Of a stretch of DNA of 64,000 nucleotides, positions 35,301-46,900 are shown piece after piece (positions within the stretch are counted from its first letter, which is position 1; every line of letters starts with the position of its first letter). The DNA lies in NCBI RefSeq assembly GCF_030272615.1, contig NC_081413.1:554181136-554245135 (forward strand). Direction: 5' to 3'. A model generated the notes under the pieces. That model was not told where the DNA came from. It saw only the letters and a program-made list of their open reading frames with translations, and did no database searches. A program made the translations under genes and the position numbers. The stretch comes from Cryptomeria japonica (Eukaryota > Streptophyta > Pinopsida > Cupressales > Cupressaceae).

Positions 35301-37897
35301 ATTTTCTACATTTTTACAAATGTTTGATAGAACATGAGTTTTTAGTTTTCTATTTCTTTTCCTCTCTTTCATGTTATTTTCCTCATTTTTACACTAGTAT
35401 TCGACTGCATACCTTTGATTATTTATCTTTTCTTGTATATTGTAGGCACCTAGCATCATTATATCTAATGTCTCTATTTTTGTATTTGTTAGATTTAAAA
35501 ACTGTAGAAGATTTTGATGTAGGACAAGGAACATATGTCTCACGTCATTGCACTACAATTTGCTATAGAATTTCACCTAGAGCTTCCTCTCAACATTTCA
35601 AGCACTTTTTATAATTGCACAATTTGATTCCAAGTTCATCTATATGCTCTTTATTTTATTGTTTATTATTTCTAGTCACAAATTCTCATATTTAAGTATT
35701 TGTCAAGCCTTGTTGCCACTTATAATTGTGTTTTGTTGATTAGTGTTTGACAAGTTGGATATAGTCCTTATTTTGCACTAGTTAAGATACAAACTAAAAA
35801 GAGAATCAACACATTTTCTTCCCATCACTCTAGCCCTCTCAATTTTTAAAATTTTTTTCTCACTTCCAAGACTAAATCTAAAGATTTTGTACCTTCTTTT
35901 ATAGCTCTAACTACTATGTCTTCTTTAATCATCTTTGTTTATGCCTATTTATTGTTTTATGGTGTAGAGGAGGGGATTTTCTATTCTCAAGACGATGGGG
36001 TCTCAAGGAGCAATAGCCCTCAACTACCTCAATGTAAAAATGTTGAAGTGAACTGGAAAGTAAATGCCAAAAATTGAACTTTAAACTATGCTTGATAAAG
36101 AATGTGAAACTAAAAATACTTAATAACTTTGATATACAATATCATAAAAATATATAAATTACAGAAAAGGAGAGTAAAGAAAGTGTAGAATTTGATATTA
36201 GACAAATTAGCTCTCGACCTGGATGCTAATGCACCACAAGAACATTTGTGCGATCACATTGTCATTTGCACAAAAACATCCAGAAAACTATTAGAAAGAG
36301 AACCTTGATTTATCAAACTTGTTCATCTACACACATAGAAATAGGAAAAATTGTGGGGGCTATATAGGGGTTTGCCTCATTCAAACCCCTATTTTGGTGC
36401 TTCCACCTCCATGAACAACCAAACAAGATTCAAAGACATAAAATGAAATAGATGTGTGATAGAATCAAACCTTGTTGTGGAGGAGAACCCCTATCACAGT
36501 ATAAAGACAATAGACAAGATAATAAAATAGACAAGATCATGTAATAAACATGATGCAAGAGAGAGTTACTAGCACTTGTGGCTCCCCTCTTGAGATAATA
36601 GACGTCATAAACAAGATTTGGGAGGAGTCTTGGCTGTGGTGAGAATCCAAGAGCTAAGAGTATTTTGTTAGAGTTTCACAGTGAGAGAGCAAGAGATGAA
36701 CACAAGCTGAGAAAGAATGAGAGTTTTGTTGCTTGGAATGGGCAAGAGTAGTTGTTATAAGCATGTTCGACCATTGGGACACATGTTAGAGGAAAACTAC
36801 CCGAAATATTCTTCATTTGAATCTCAGAATTTATCGTGACGTTTACACGACTTGCAAACATCTATGCACCACATTTGCTCAATTGATTTCTTCCAAAAAT
36901 CAAGCCACAATCTACTAATGCTTCATCTTTGCTAACTATGAAGTTCAAATCATAAAATATTGATTATAGGTTTTGTCATAAATGCACCAAGTGTAATGTG
37001 TAAGTGTGAAATTGACATAGGGTGCAATTTGCAACACTACATGTGTTTTATTTAATTCTTAAACCCAAGGTCACATTCATTGGTGGATGTTGACATATAA
37101 GTATTATGAACAACATCCATTTGTTTGTCTCCCATTCTTGATTGTTATACTTCTACCATTGTGTATTCTTCTTGTGCTTTTGAACAATTCCAAGGATACA
37201 ATAGTGCCTCACACTCTTATCATGTTTGCCAAAATACGACCTTTCTTATCTTTTTTTGTATATTATTCAATATTCCTTGTCCCTGTGAATTAAAAACTGA
37301 TGCAAAGCATCACAATGCTTCAACTCACACTCATCATCTTGACCCAAAAACATAGTCCCCTTCTTGTGTGGTACTTACCCTTCTTCATATGTATTTGTGC
37401 AGCTCTATAATGTTAGAAACAATACAAAGCATTAGAATCATTTAAACCTTCTCTCTCCATGCAACCCAAAACCATAACTTTGATTATTGTTTGGTTTATC
37501 ACTTGACCTTTTGTTTGTACCACAATTATTGTGCTTCTCCTCCATCAGATTCTATTTATTTTAGCCTTGTTGCCTCTTCTATAATTATCATGTTTTCTTT
37601 TTACTCGTTACAACTATTATTGTCCTATATTTTGTCTTATTTGTATTCTTAATGAAAATATTAAATAAATAAATTAAGTACTACATTCTTACCTTTCTCA
37701 TGTCTCCATTTCAAAGCACTTTATAGTTGTGGCAAATTATGAGAATGCTATCTTAAGCCACCCTTCCTAAAAAAAAAAAACTCAACATTTCCATTAAATT
37801 GCACTTTATATGATAGATTATTTCACACTATTATATTATGTAACTTGTTTTCATGTTATGTTTGAAGTGTTGTTAGTAAAATGTCAACTGTCATGCA
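35301..37897. other. Non-coding DNA, no gene recognised
   Basis: Only short open frames without recognisable domains occur. One perfect hairpin with an 11 bp stem (ATAGGGGTTTG/CAAACCCCTAT, 36364-36392) stands out. It lies just after a GTGGGGGCTA motif resembling the polypurine tracts seen elsewhere. Otherwise nothing can be supported. Confidence 0.5.
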
Positions 37898-38272
37898 TGT
37901 TGGAAAGACGGTTGCCGTTGCACCAAAAGATCGACTTGTTAATGCCCGATACAACGACGTGACACATAGAATCCATGGGAAGCGATTAAGCCATGTCACA
38001 AACCCATCGCTTGTGCTGCACAACACAAGGAGACCAAGGGCGCACACCTTGCCACAATCCCCTCCTCAGCGCAAGCGGGGGGTTTGAACCCGTGACCAAG
38101 CTCTGATACCACTTGTTGGAAGCACGGTTGTCGTTGCACCAAAAGATCGACCTATTAATGCCTAATACAACTGCATGACACATGGAATCCATGGGAGGCG
38201 ATTAAGCCATGTCGCAAACTTGTCACTTGTGTTGCACAACACAAGGAGACCAAGGGCGCACACCTTGCAACA
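37898..38272 (-). mobile_element. TRIM element (miniature LTR retrotransposon), complete
   Basis: Two direct repeats of exactly 159 bp (37898-38056 and 38114-38272) begin TGTTGGAA and end in CACCTTGC(C/A)ACA. They flank a 57 bp internal region. On the minus strand the internal region starts two bases after the LTR with TGGTATCAGAGC (tRNA-Met primer site) and ends with a GAGGAGGGGAT purine tract. The 5 bp target duplication ATGCA lies on both sides (37893-37897 and 38273-38277). There is no coding capacity, as expected for TRIMs, which move with enzymes of other elements. The LTRs differ at about 19 of 159 positions, so the insertion is old. Confidence 0.93.
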
Positions 38273-40675
38273 ATGCACAACACCCACCCACACATTAGAG
38301 GTGTCAACAAGGGGCAAAAGTATTTTTTTCCTCATTGTTCTAAGCTTATATGATCACATTTTCTTAACAAACAAAACATAGGCCAACATATCTACTTACC
38401 TGGGATCGTAGAAATTACAAATATTTCTTCCCTTACCTCATATGAAATCAATTTGGGGGGAGAATACATCCTCCCTTCCATCACAAAAAAAATTATTCTC
38501 TTCCATTACAAAAACTTTGTCTAATAGTTATAGTGATCCTTCGTGAGTCTCACACCACATATCGAATGGCTCTTCATGAGTCCTATACAATGCATCCTAC
38601 TTGAAGTGATCTTCCATGTATCCTATACCAATTTTGATAATGAATTCTATCCTTCATGGGGCATGGACATTGCCACCATTGTAGATGTCAATACATGAAA
38701 TAGTCACGATCACACTTGCTTGGGCACTATAGATTGTGGATGTGCCCCAATTGATGCAAAGCCCAATGTAAAAAATAGAGTCACTCCAAAAATGTGTACC
38801 CCCTCCTTAGCCCTATCAACTATCAAAAACTTGATTAGATCAAACACATACCTTTCATTTTTATCCTCCTTTCACACTTTCCTTTATAATCATCCTCTAC
38901 CTCTATTCTTAGTCTAATGAAAAAGAACTTGAAATGAATGTTTAAGTACATGTTTATGCTTTACATTCATGTTGAAAGTTAATCTAACGACATTAAGACA
39001 ACAACCATTTATCCATTTCAATTTCTTTCTTTCTTTAATGAGAAAATTCATATTCTCATTTTTACTTATTTTCAAAAATAATACTAATGGTTTTTCTTTT
39101 CCTAGTTTATTTCTATGGAAGCAAAAGCCAAGAAAGTGAAATTGGAATTTTGGCAATCCCAAACCTACTCAACCTTTGGGGGAGTGCGCCTTGCACCATG
39201 AGCAGAATTCTTTTGGATAATCTTCCCTAGGAATCACCACCATTAGCTCCTACACAAAATAGCCATTCAAAGGTCTTTGTGAAGACTCTTGTTAGGCCTT
39301 CTCCAGCCAATGGTAGCATAAAAACTGCACAGTCGTACCTCTATTTCCTCGGGAGTGCTTGTGCTTGTTGTGGTTGAGAATTCTCAAGATGGAGGGGTGG
39401 CCCTCTTGTTCTTATTAGGTTTTCAAAAGTAAGGTATCTTATATAATTCAGTCCCTTTTTGTAAAAAACTTTGTGTAGAAGTGCATCTTCTAATCTTGTA
39501 TGCTTTGTGCCTTATGGTGATGGAAAATCTTGGGATTATTAGTCATTTTTAACAAGAAGATTTGTATAGATTTTATTGGATGATCTTAGACCCCTTGGAT
39601 CCCTTGGGCTTTAATCTATGCATTGTCAATACAAATTTATAGCATACTGAATATGAACGTGGCAAATTCAACCTCCTTGGTCTGGACCTGGACTCTTTTA
39701 ATACACGCATTGTCATCCAATAAGCTCTGCCTCTTATATACTACAACCTATCACAAATTTAATTGGTAGACCATACGAAGCTAGAAGGATATACAATCTC
39801 TCATTAGTTAAATTTTGCTGTGATTTATAGATAGTGCTTAGACGTTGCTTTTGCATGCATAAGAATGTTGTTACTGGATTATCATAGACTAGTGCTGCAT
39901 TGTGTTCATTACCAATAAAAAGATATTTGGCATTATCAATTCGACAGGAGGAAATTTCAGATTATAAATTTTTTTGGTATATAATCACTCATTAGCGAAA
40001 CAAGTTGCACTGCCATTGTTTCTCAGTTTCACTCTATATATTCCACCAAGACAATTGGATGGTTAGTAGTTGCCCGGTTTTTATTACCTGTGTATTCATT
40101 AGTTGTTATTGTATTCTAGCCAAAAGAGGGTTCTTATTGCTCTATGTTGTACCTCAGAAGTTAAAAAATGCATTAAAAAAGAAGCATTCATGGCATTAGT
40201 AATACATGGTAATTGATATTTTCTCCACACATATCTCCTCTCATGGAAAAAAATAAATCATCTGCTTCTATTCATCATCATTGTACTACAAGATCCTGCA
40301 TGTTTTCAGCCTGTGAATTTTTTGTGGCCTTTATCAGTTGCTGTACAAATAATTTTTGGGTTTCAGTGACATTCTACTTGATTGGAGACATATTTCCCTG
40401 GTGTCTGACCCAGAAACATAAGCACATCTAGGAACATATACAAGAATACAGTAGTTTCTTGGCGGCATCATGACTGTTAATGAAGCAGACTGTAGCTTTG
40501 ATTAATGGAGATCCTTTTTCCCTTCTAAATTATAGCATCTGCCTTTTATTTGGTGGGTGGAGGCTTCAATTTGAATGCTTCTCAAAGAATTTTCGGGGCA
40601 CTGAAATGATTCTTCTCTAATTTTTCATTTCTTTGCTTGCCATATCCCAAGATTTTACATTTCAAGCAAATCATG
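38273..40675. other. Non-coding DNA downstream of the sigma factor gene
   Basis: No recognisable gene, RNA or repeat boundary is seen. The part nearest 40675 should include the 3' untranslated region and poly(A) site of the minus-strand sigma factor gene, but the exact site cannot be read. Confidence 0.5.
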
Positions 40676-40957
40676 TTAGTAGCCCAAATAGCATTTTATA
40701 TCTTTGTGTCTATTTAGGTGCCTTAGTTTTCCTAAAGCATTGTTTTCAATCTGTCTGATGCGTTCTTTAGAAACACAAAAGTGGTGTGCAACCTCCTTAC
40801 GTGTTCTAGATATGCCACCATCTAATCCAAAGCGTAGTCTTACCACTTCTTTCTCCCTTGGTCGAAGAGTTTCGAGAAGTTCGTCAATATCTTGGCGCAC
40901 CTTCTGTCTGGTGACTGCTATCTCTGAACTTTTCACTTCAGGATCTGCAATAAATTC
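40676..40957 (-). CDS. SIG: Sigma factor exon 7 (region 4, last exon)
   Basis: Ninety-three codons plus stop follow a pyrimidine-rich acceptor (CTGCATTCTGTTCAG|). The exon starts [14 protein letters not shown], followed by [20 protein letters not shown] and the helix-turn-helix [20 protein letters not shown], which binds promoter -35 elements. It ends ...IKCYLGY, then TAA. It is uninterrupted despite lying 18 kb from the rest of the gene. The acceptor could lie up to about 47 bases upstream if the alternative donor is used. Confidence 0.9.
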   Translation of the reverse strand, partial: EFIADPEVKSSEIAVTRQKVRQDIDELLETLRPREKEVVRLRFGLDGGISRTRKEVAHHFCVSKERIRQIENNALGKLRHLNRHKDIKCYLGY

Positions 40958-43900
40958 CTGAACAGAATGCAGAGGCTTGTAATTATTATAATCAATTTGA
41001 AAACCTTCATAATATGTCATTTAGCTAGAATTGTGGGGTGAGTATATACTTCTTCCACAAAGTTCAAAATCATTGAAGGTTTTAGTATAATGCCTCCTTT
41101 TGGATATATCTTATTTTTGCCAAAAAAAAGCAAAAATAACAATTCCAACAAATGCAATTCATTTACAAATAGAATTCCATTATTGTAATATCAATTTAGA
41201 AAAAATCGTAATTTAGGTCTTATAAACAATTTAAATTAACATTAAAATTTAAAACATTAATATCAAGTAGAATTCCATAAATAAAATTTCATAATTGTAA
41301 TGTCAATTTAGAAAAAATCTTAATTTAGATCTTATAAACAATATTAATTAACATCAAAACATTAATATCAAGAATCTATGATAGTATACAAATAATCTTT
41401 ATTAAAATCAAAGTATTCTAAAATCATTCATATCTATTTCATAACTGGAATTCCAATTGAAAAGCTTTATAAGACGTGGAGAGACTGTCTTCCTCAACCA
41501 AACCAAGGGCATGGAATGAACCTCCAATTCATTCAGCCCGGACTATGTATGGTAAGACTTCCAGTCCATCCATCTCTGGGTGATACTTGATGAGGGATTC
41601 AAGTGGTCTTAATCTCCTCTTGCTGGAAAGATGGAATAACTGATAAAATTTTAGCAATAAGACACATCCATTCCTTTTTCCTTTTCCCATCATAGTTGGC
41701 CTATAAAATGTTGGAGAGGATGCTTAGAAGCTTTCTTTGGGGGAAAGCAAGTTGGGGCAAAAGATATTCCTTTAGTGATTGGGGTTTTTCTACACAATGC
41801 CTGGATATCAAGCGGGTCTAGGACTTCCTGACATAACAGTTCAGGAGTTGTTCTGGCTGGAAAATAGGTATTGAGCATTAGGGGGTGATGATGGCAGATT
41901 CCTTCAATCATGGTTTTAAAACTCCACAAGTACTCACCGGGCTTGCGAGTTTTTCTGCTGGTGAGTAACTTGTGAGTTAAATCTGCTGAAAAGCTCACTA
42001 GATACTTGGCCTGCTGAAAAGCTCACTAGTTACTTGGCAGACTTGCAAAGGGCCCCAATAGAGAGACTCAGCCAACACAAAGACAGAATAATCACAGTTG
42101 AACTCCCAAAATTGAAAAATCTGACTTATATTGTTATTTTTATCTTCACAAATCTGAATCGCAGCTGCATGAAGTGATTGTTGGGTGATCGGAATGATTA
42201 ATCTGTTTTCTTATTTGGTATTATGATTCAAATTATTATTTATTTGTTATGCTCTTTTGATTAGGTACTTGCCCTTGTTGGGAGGTTGAGATAGGTTGCA
42301 TCCGAGATGTGTTTAAGTAGTTTTTTGTCTTCCTCCTTTTAATATGCAGAGGCAATGACATACAGATACCTCTGAAGTAACCATTCTTTTGAAATTAATA
42401 ACATAATTCCACACCAGTGAGGTGACTGAAGCTTTCCTCTAATTTGAACAGTATGACGGTCGGAGTGCAATATATAGGGTTAATGCATTCTCTAAATCCA
42501 TTCTTCATGCTTCTCAAGCATTTTTAAAGTTCACTTTGTGTATTTATGTTATCTTCCAAGTTTTTCGCTGAATCTGAGTCAAATTTTTGGGCTGCCAGAA
42601 TCCGAATTGACCCAAAAACATCTGCGGAAACGTCTAGGGTTCGGCATTTTGGCGTCGAATCAATTCTGCCAAGCACATCCCGAAAATTCCAGGCGTCAGT
42701 TGATTTTTTGTTGACTTCTAAACAATTAGAAAACCCTAAAACGTGATGACAAACCAAGTTTTGGAGCAGTGAAATATTTTGCGAATACCATATGAAGGAT
42801 TTCTTAATTCTTGCTACGAACGAACAAGGATGGTTTTCCTACGAACAAGGATGATTTTGCTGCCAAAAGGTACGCTATTCTATGAATAGAGATGGTTTTT
42901 CTGCAAATAGGTAAGCCAGTATTTACCTCCATACGTATAGGGGAGAGAATCCACTGCTCACCTTAACTGGTTCTCAATTCTGTACTCAATTCTGTACTTC
43001 GAAACAGTATAACTATATTATATAATGTATTGAGTAGTATGCCTAAATAGTAAAACTAAATATAGTATATTATTACATGAATATATATAATTTTATTTTA
43101 ATCTGTGTCACTAAATAGTAATATTGACTACTATATATAAAATTATTTATGTACAATAATTATTAATATATTATCATATTGATATTCTAGTGAATAAATA
43201 ATGTACAATACTTTAATTATTATATAAATTCAATTAAAATATGCATAAAATTATTTTTATTTGCAATTTTGCATGAGTCATAAAGTTTCGAAGTTTTGAT
43301 GTTTTGTCAATTGTTTGGGTTTCATTTGTTTTCCATACTCCTTTTTGTAAGGCAGTTGCATGTAGAGATTATAATTACATTGTTATGATGACAACTTGTT
43401 CTAGCTCCATCGATAAAGCCTCATTCAAAATTAACTCAAGTTTACCTTTGTGGAGGCATGTACAAATGTTATAGTAGCTTCCAAGTGGTGGGACATATGT
43501 TTGGCTATGTAGCAGATGTGAGCAATAATATACAAGTTCTTACAATTGAGTGAAAGCTCACTTGTGTGTTGTTTTTGTATTGGAGATCAAAGTTTGTCCA
43601 AGAAAACTTGGTGCACCTATATCTAGCAAAATTTATCAAAGCATGAGAGGAAACAAATGTAAAAATTGTCAATAGAATGGAGCATCCTTTGAGAAGAAAA
43701 AGGAGCTCACATAGGCCACCTACTTCTTCATCTCATACTCATTGTCATCCCTGATATTGTAATAGAAAGTCATCCATTTTGGATAGGAATGAAAACAAGC
43801 CTAATAATGAGAAACTCATCCATTTTGGATAGGAATGAAAACAAGCCTAATAATGAGAAACTCATCCATTTTGGACAGGAATGAAAACAAGCCTAATAAT

Positions 43901-46900
43901 GAGAAAGTCATCCATTTTGGATAGGAATGAAAACGTGCCTAATAATGTGACGAGCAAAATGACAATTGGAGAGGGCATTTAAAGTGATGCTAAAGAGATT
44001 ATTGACCAAACCATTTCAAGATGCCTCTATACAAATGGTTTGTCCTTCGATATTGTTCAATCACCATATTGGCAAGAAATAAGAAGAAAATTAATGAAGC
44101 TCCAAAAGGGTACATGAGCTCATGTTATGAGAAGGTGTATAGCACCTTATCATTTCAAGAGAGGTCAAACATATAAACCTCAATTGCTCTCATTAGAGTT
44201 TTTAATTCATGTCCTTAAAATACAAGAGATCACAGACCTTAAATCACAACCCGGGAATAGAAATAAGAAAGCAGCGATTACATAAAAGGAGTCAAATAAG
44301 ATTAAACAACAGAATATCATGGCCAGCGATCCCTAAAAGCATTTGAATAAAAATAAATTAAGAAAGTCATTGGCAGCAATTAGTTAAAAAATTGTAATTA
44401 AATACTAAGGATCAAGACCAGCAATTAATTATGAATGGTTGTAACTCTTAAGTGTAGAAATCATGAAAAGTTGTGACTCCCTCAAGAATAAGATATATAA
44501 GGGAGATCATTTCCTTGGGAGGAGCTCATCAAGCAAGGAATTAATCAATCCCAAATTGGAAATAAATTTTTATCGTCTAAGGCAGCAATGAAGGGTGGTG
44601 ACTCAGTTCTTATTAAGGATGGTGACAATTCTTGTGAAAGGTGGTGACTCTTTCACCAATAAAGAGAAGATCATTCCAAGCAAACATCAATACATCATCA
44701 CTCATCAATGCATAAAAAATCAAGCAATCTATCAATCAGCAAAGGTCAAATCAACAAAGTGGACAAAAAAGCAATCAAATTGTCATCAATCATAATTGAA
44801 TCAGCAACCAATCATCAAATGCGTTTTAAGAAATGAATCACTATCAATTCAGCATTCATTCAATCATCATTCACCAATATATCAAACCAGAATTCATTCA
44901 ATCATCACTCACCAAGATATCATATCAGCAATCATAAATCATCATTCATGAGTCTATCAAAGGAAATCCTTGAATCATCCATCAATCATCAATTGGGAAT
45001 AAAGGAATCGAGCAAACCAACCAGCAAGCAAGCAATCAATCAATCAATCATTCAAACATCAACTATTCAAGCATCAACCATTCTGTGATGTCCCCTTCTC
45101 AGTGGTGAGAAGTTTAGTTGGCCATTAGCCTACTCTGGAGACTTATAGGCTAACTGGAAGCAAAAATTAGGGTTTCCAACTTTTGTGGAGGTTTGCAGGA
45201 GGTGTTTGATGATTGACTTATTGGAATTTTACAATTTAGACTGTGGATTCCTTCTAGGTTTTCTGAGAGCTTCATAGGGGTGTGACATGCATTCAGTTCA
45301 AAGAAGCTTTCTGAACTTACTATTTTTAGTAAGTTGGTGGAAGCCGTCAAGATTTATGGGTTTTTCTGGGTTTTCAGAGTTCATCCTCAGGGTTCGAAGA
45401 GAAATCTTTTTGGAGATATTTTCAGGACTTACTATTTTTAGTAAGTACTATATCTGGAAGTGCTATTTTTTAGCAGTTCAATTCAGTGCTCCAACCCAGT
45501 TTAGTTTTGGTGATTTCCAGTACTTCAGTTCTCGACTTAATTTGGCAATAATCAGTTATTGAGAAGAAGGTATTTTTAATATATTGATACCTTAGGCATG
45601 AGGTTTTAATATTTGATTATTTTATGGATGGACGACTTAAGAAGGGAGAAAATATTATTGTATCTTAAGTCTCAATTTTCCCTAAGTCAGGTGGCGCCAA
45701 GAATCAGTATTAGTCATGCTTTATAATGTTGATATTTTATAACCTTGTGACAATTAAAAAAGTACGCCTAGGAGACATGAAGTTGGACGCCAAGTCTAGA
45801 GGGGGACATGAAATGAAATGAAGTTAATGGAGTTTGGGCGCCATTTGAGTTTGAGTTTGAGCCTCCAGAATCTATAAATATGAGTGTTGGGACTCTCATT
45901 TTATCTTTTGAACATATCATAACAAAATGTTGCCAAAATGCCAAGTGAAGCTTCGGGGAACGCTTGCCTCCTAGCCATAGTTCGATTTCTTGCTTGCAAT
46001 ACAACAACTAGTTGAGCCAGAGATTGCTCTTCATTCAGAGGAGTGGATTGAAGATGATGTTGCAGATTTATGTATTAGTTTTTCAGGTGTGTTGGAGTGT
46101 TTTTTTGAGTGTCCAGGTTGCTGGTTGTGTGGGTGTGTTGAAGAAGGTTAATTTTCATTAGTCTCTGTATGTTCTTCTGTTTGTTTTGGGTATTTTCTCT
46201 TAATCATTCTAGACCCTAGGCGATATTTCCTTCCAATTTGCAGAGCTTAGTTTGGTCATTTGGATTTTATAATGCAAAATCATCCCCATGCTTGGTTGTA
46301 CCATGCTAAGTCTGCCTTGAGTTACGTGCAGATTTGTTTAGATGTTTTTGTGGCGGTTTTGTGGGTCTTGTCTAGTCGCCTTCCCTCTGGCATTTGTTTG
46401 TTTCTGTTCTTGGGTCATTCCGTGTTGTTTCAGAAAAGTTGTGAGCATTTCTATGGGATTTGTTGTGGCTGTTTGGGTGTGTGTTATGCTGCTGGAAATT
46501 ATATTTCAGAATTGGAGTTTTGCGTTTGGGAATTATCTTTAGGTGTGTTTGAGTTTGCAATGTGTGGAGAGCTTAGAAGTTCTTATCGGTAGTGGACACA
46601 CTGGACAGTATCATTCCTACTCTATAATTCATATTTCTACATTGTAATAGATGGTTAGTAGTACTAACAACTATTTTTTGGTTTTTGCAACAAGACCCAC
46701 TAAAAAAGTGGAAGAGGCTGACTTGCCGCCTATATCTTTATTTGTATTACTGTCCTCCCACTGCATAAGCAATCGAGTGATTGTTTGCTTCAGTTTCTTG
46801 GCTTGTTTTTGGCTAGTTTACCACCAAGTTGTTATTTGCATTTCTATCACCCACTAGATAAGCGGAAGGGGCTGGCTTGCCACCCAAGCATTGTAATATT

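Noticed and set aside
38057..38113. Possible tRNA gene (GGTATCAGAGC and GGGTTCAAACCC)
   Set aside because: No cloverleaf can be drawn. The position between two 159 bp direct repeats with a target duplication identifies it as the primer site region of a TRIM element.
41690..41998. Minus-strand open frame of 102 codons in the sigma factor intron
   Set aside because: No recognisable motif, no splice or start context, and single occurrence. Length alone is not evidence.
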